Assembly: GCA_002469805.1 (NCBI GenBank)
Contig: DKNW01000038.1
Coordinates: 1-17,844, forward strand
DNA from: Rhodobiaceae bacterium UBA7378
Lineage (GTDB): Bacteria; Pseudomonadota; Alphaproteobacteria; RS24
Direction of reading: 5' to 3'
DNA length: 17,844 nucleotides
Shown here: piece after piece, positions 16,662-17,844 of the stretch
Layout of the letters: each line of letters begins with the position of its first letter
Numbering within the stretch: the stretch's first letter is position 1
Notes under the pieces: model-generated
The model's database searches: none
Seen by the model: only the letters and a program-made list of their open reading frames with translations
What the model was told of the DNA's origin: nothing
Position numbers and translations under genes: made by a program

Positions 16662-17602
16662 CCCTCGCCATCGGCAAAGGCACGCATGAGTTGGTGGGCA
16701 ATCGCCATGCGTGGCGGCACCCCAATGGGGCCGTCGCCGTTCATGGCACGGCGCACATCTTCGCGGCTTATCCAGCGTGCTTCCTCAAGTTCTTCGTCAT
16801 CCAACGTGATGTCACGACCGCTGGCTTCGGCAAGGCACCCGATCATCATTGATGCCGGAAACGGCCAGGGCTGGGTGCCAAGATAGCGGACACTGGTGAT
16901 GTCGATACCGGCTTCTTCCTGCATTTCGCGGGCGACGGCTTCTTCGATGGTTTCTCCCGGCTCCATAAATCCGGCAAGGCTTGAAAACATGCCTTCGGGC
17001 CAGCCCTTTTGTCGGCCCACCAAACACGCATCATCATGATGCGCGAGCATGATAACGACCGGATCGGTGCGTGGGAAATGTTCGGCGCCGCAATTTGGGC
17101 ACGCGCGTTTATAGCCGGCCTCAGCCATGTGCGTGAGGCTGCCGCATTGGCTACAAAAGCCATGGCGCAAATTCCAGTCGAGCATGGCTTTGGCTTGAGC
17201 CAATATTGCCAGTTCCGTATCCGGCATATCACCGGCAGCGGCGAGGTTGCGGACGTCTTCAAATATGCCCATGCCCTTAAACGGACCAGCGTCTTCAGGA
17301 TTGCTCAATCGGCTAACATCGGCGGCGAATAGCGGCTTACCCCGCCGGTTAACGCCCAGAAAAACAATTAGACTTTGGTCGTCAATCGCGTCGGCCAGAG
17401 CGGGCCGGGGCAGCCAGCCGACATCGCGCCCCTCGCCTTTGGTAATCTCCGGCAGAACCAGCGGGCTTAACTGCCACATTGGAACAAACAGTGCGGTGTC
17501 ATCGGTTAGTTGCGCGCGCACCCATTCCGGGTTTCGACGCAAATTTCCCGCCCGATCCAGTGGATTATTGGCAAACATGATGGGATTAACTGGCAGGGGC
17601 AT
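16658..17602 (-). CDS. nudC: NADH pyrophosphatase / NAD-capped RNA hydrolase NudC
   Basis: A 314-residue Nudix hydrolase that splits NAD(H) into NMN(H) and AMP; E. coli NudC also removes NAD caps from RNA. Order of parts: N-terminal domain (to about 145), a zinc ribbon with C150, C153, C168 and C171 (CSQCG...CPNCG), the Nudix box starting at G211 (GFMEPGETIEEAVAREMQEEAG, with E229 and E230 as likely metal ligands) and the NudC marker QPWPFPAS (244-251). The frame stays open to 17842 near the window edge, but those 80 residues do not look like NudC. The ATG at 17602 has GAGAG about 7 bases upstream. It is convergent with pheA and shares four bases with it. Confidence 0.95.
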   Translation of the reverse strand: MPLPVNPIMFANNPLDRAGNLRRNPEWVRAQLTDDTALFVPMWQLSPLVLPEITKGEGRDVGWLPRPALADAIDDQSLIVFLGVNRRGKPLFAADVSRLSNPEDAGPFKGMGIFEDVRNLAAAGDMPDTELAILAQAKAMLDWNLRHGFCSQCGSLTHMAEAGYKRACPNCGAEHFPRTDPVVIMLAHHDDACLVGRQKGWPEGMFSSLAGFMEPGETIEEAVAREMQEEAGIDITSVRYLGTQPWPFPASMMIGCLAEASGRDITLDDEELEEARWISREDVRRAMNGDGPIGVPPRMAIAHQLMRAFADGEG

Positions 17603-17844
17603 CGGGGAACTCTCTAATAAGTAATAATAATATTGGGAAAAATATAAGATTAACAGTTGCGCAGCACCGTGCCATGCGAGCGCGGGCGCGGGCAAGTGAA
17701 TTTCCTTTGCTCCAGCTTTGAACCAGCCGCGAGCCTGTCGCATCAGCAGATGCCGTGATTTATGTGTATCGTTAAAAACTTCGGGCTGTCGTCCGGGCGC
17801 GTGTCTGCTATAAATGTGGCGGGAGATTGGCGGCAGACGCATCC
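17603..17844. other. Upstream region of nudC, no gene seen
   Basis: These 242 bases run to the window end. They include an AT-rich patch at about 17611-17660 just before nudC that probably holds its promoter, but no clear -35/-10 pair could be picked. An open nudC frame continues through it without resembling a known domain. Confidence 0.4.

Noticed and set aside
17603..17842. 80-residue N-terminal extension of nudC
   Set aside because: No similarity to NudC and a GAGAG ribosome site favours 17602. The extension includes a run of tyrosines from AT-rich DNA typical of a non-coding upstream region.
1..17844. Mobile element, phage, defence or biosynthetic cluster
   Set aside because: No transposase, integrase, long terminal repeat pair, tRNA-linked attachment site or CRISPR repeat was seen; nearly all coding space is taken by recognisable chromosomal families.

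Overview
The window looks like ordinary chromosome of a Gram-negative, aerobic alphaproteobacterium of middling GC content, possibly marine. Supporting signs are a KdsB (LPS Kdo pathway), a membrane-anchored CycM-type cytochrome c beside kdsB-pheA-nudC, a YejABEF transporter and a CYP153-type alkane hydroxylase. I see no tRNA, rRNA, insertion sequence, phage gene, CRISPR array or attachment site. Genus cannot be fixed from this sequence alone.

Layout. (1) 139-1954, plus strand: a small four-helix membrane protein of unknown function, then a soluble cytochrome P450 behind a readable sigma70-type promoter. (2) 2067-4226, minus strand: thiC (HMP-phosphate synthase), led by a TPP riboswitch with a visible competing hairpin and a GTG start. 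(3) 4335-8719, plus strand: a tight run of CYP153-type P450, short-chain dehydrogenase, M17 leucyl aminopeptidase and an SH3-NlpC/P60 cell-wall peptidase. (4) 8749-14284, minus strand: yejA-yejB-yejE-yejF, a complete oligopeptide/muropeptide ABC importer with overlapping or near-touching genes. (5) 14366-14887, minus strand: membrane-anchored cytochrome c. (6) 15052-16661, plus strand: kdsB and pheA, coupled through TGATG. (7) 16658-17602, minus strand: nudC, whose stop codon overlaps that of pheA.

How the genes may work together. The CYP153 and the SDR read as a hydroxylase plus alcohol dehydrogenase step. The ferredoxin and reductase they need are not in the window. The NlpC/P60 peptidase, leucyl aminopeptidase and Yej importer converge on each other and could form a peptidoglycan-peptide salvage neighbourhood; this is inference. 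ThiC is set to be controlled by thiamine pyrophosphate. KdsB, PheA, CycM and NudC are housekeeping. I found no convincing new system. The most useful leads are the P450/SDR pairing around thiC, the peptide-salvage neighbourhood and the riboswitch expression platform.
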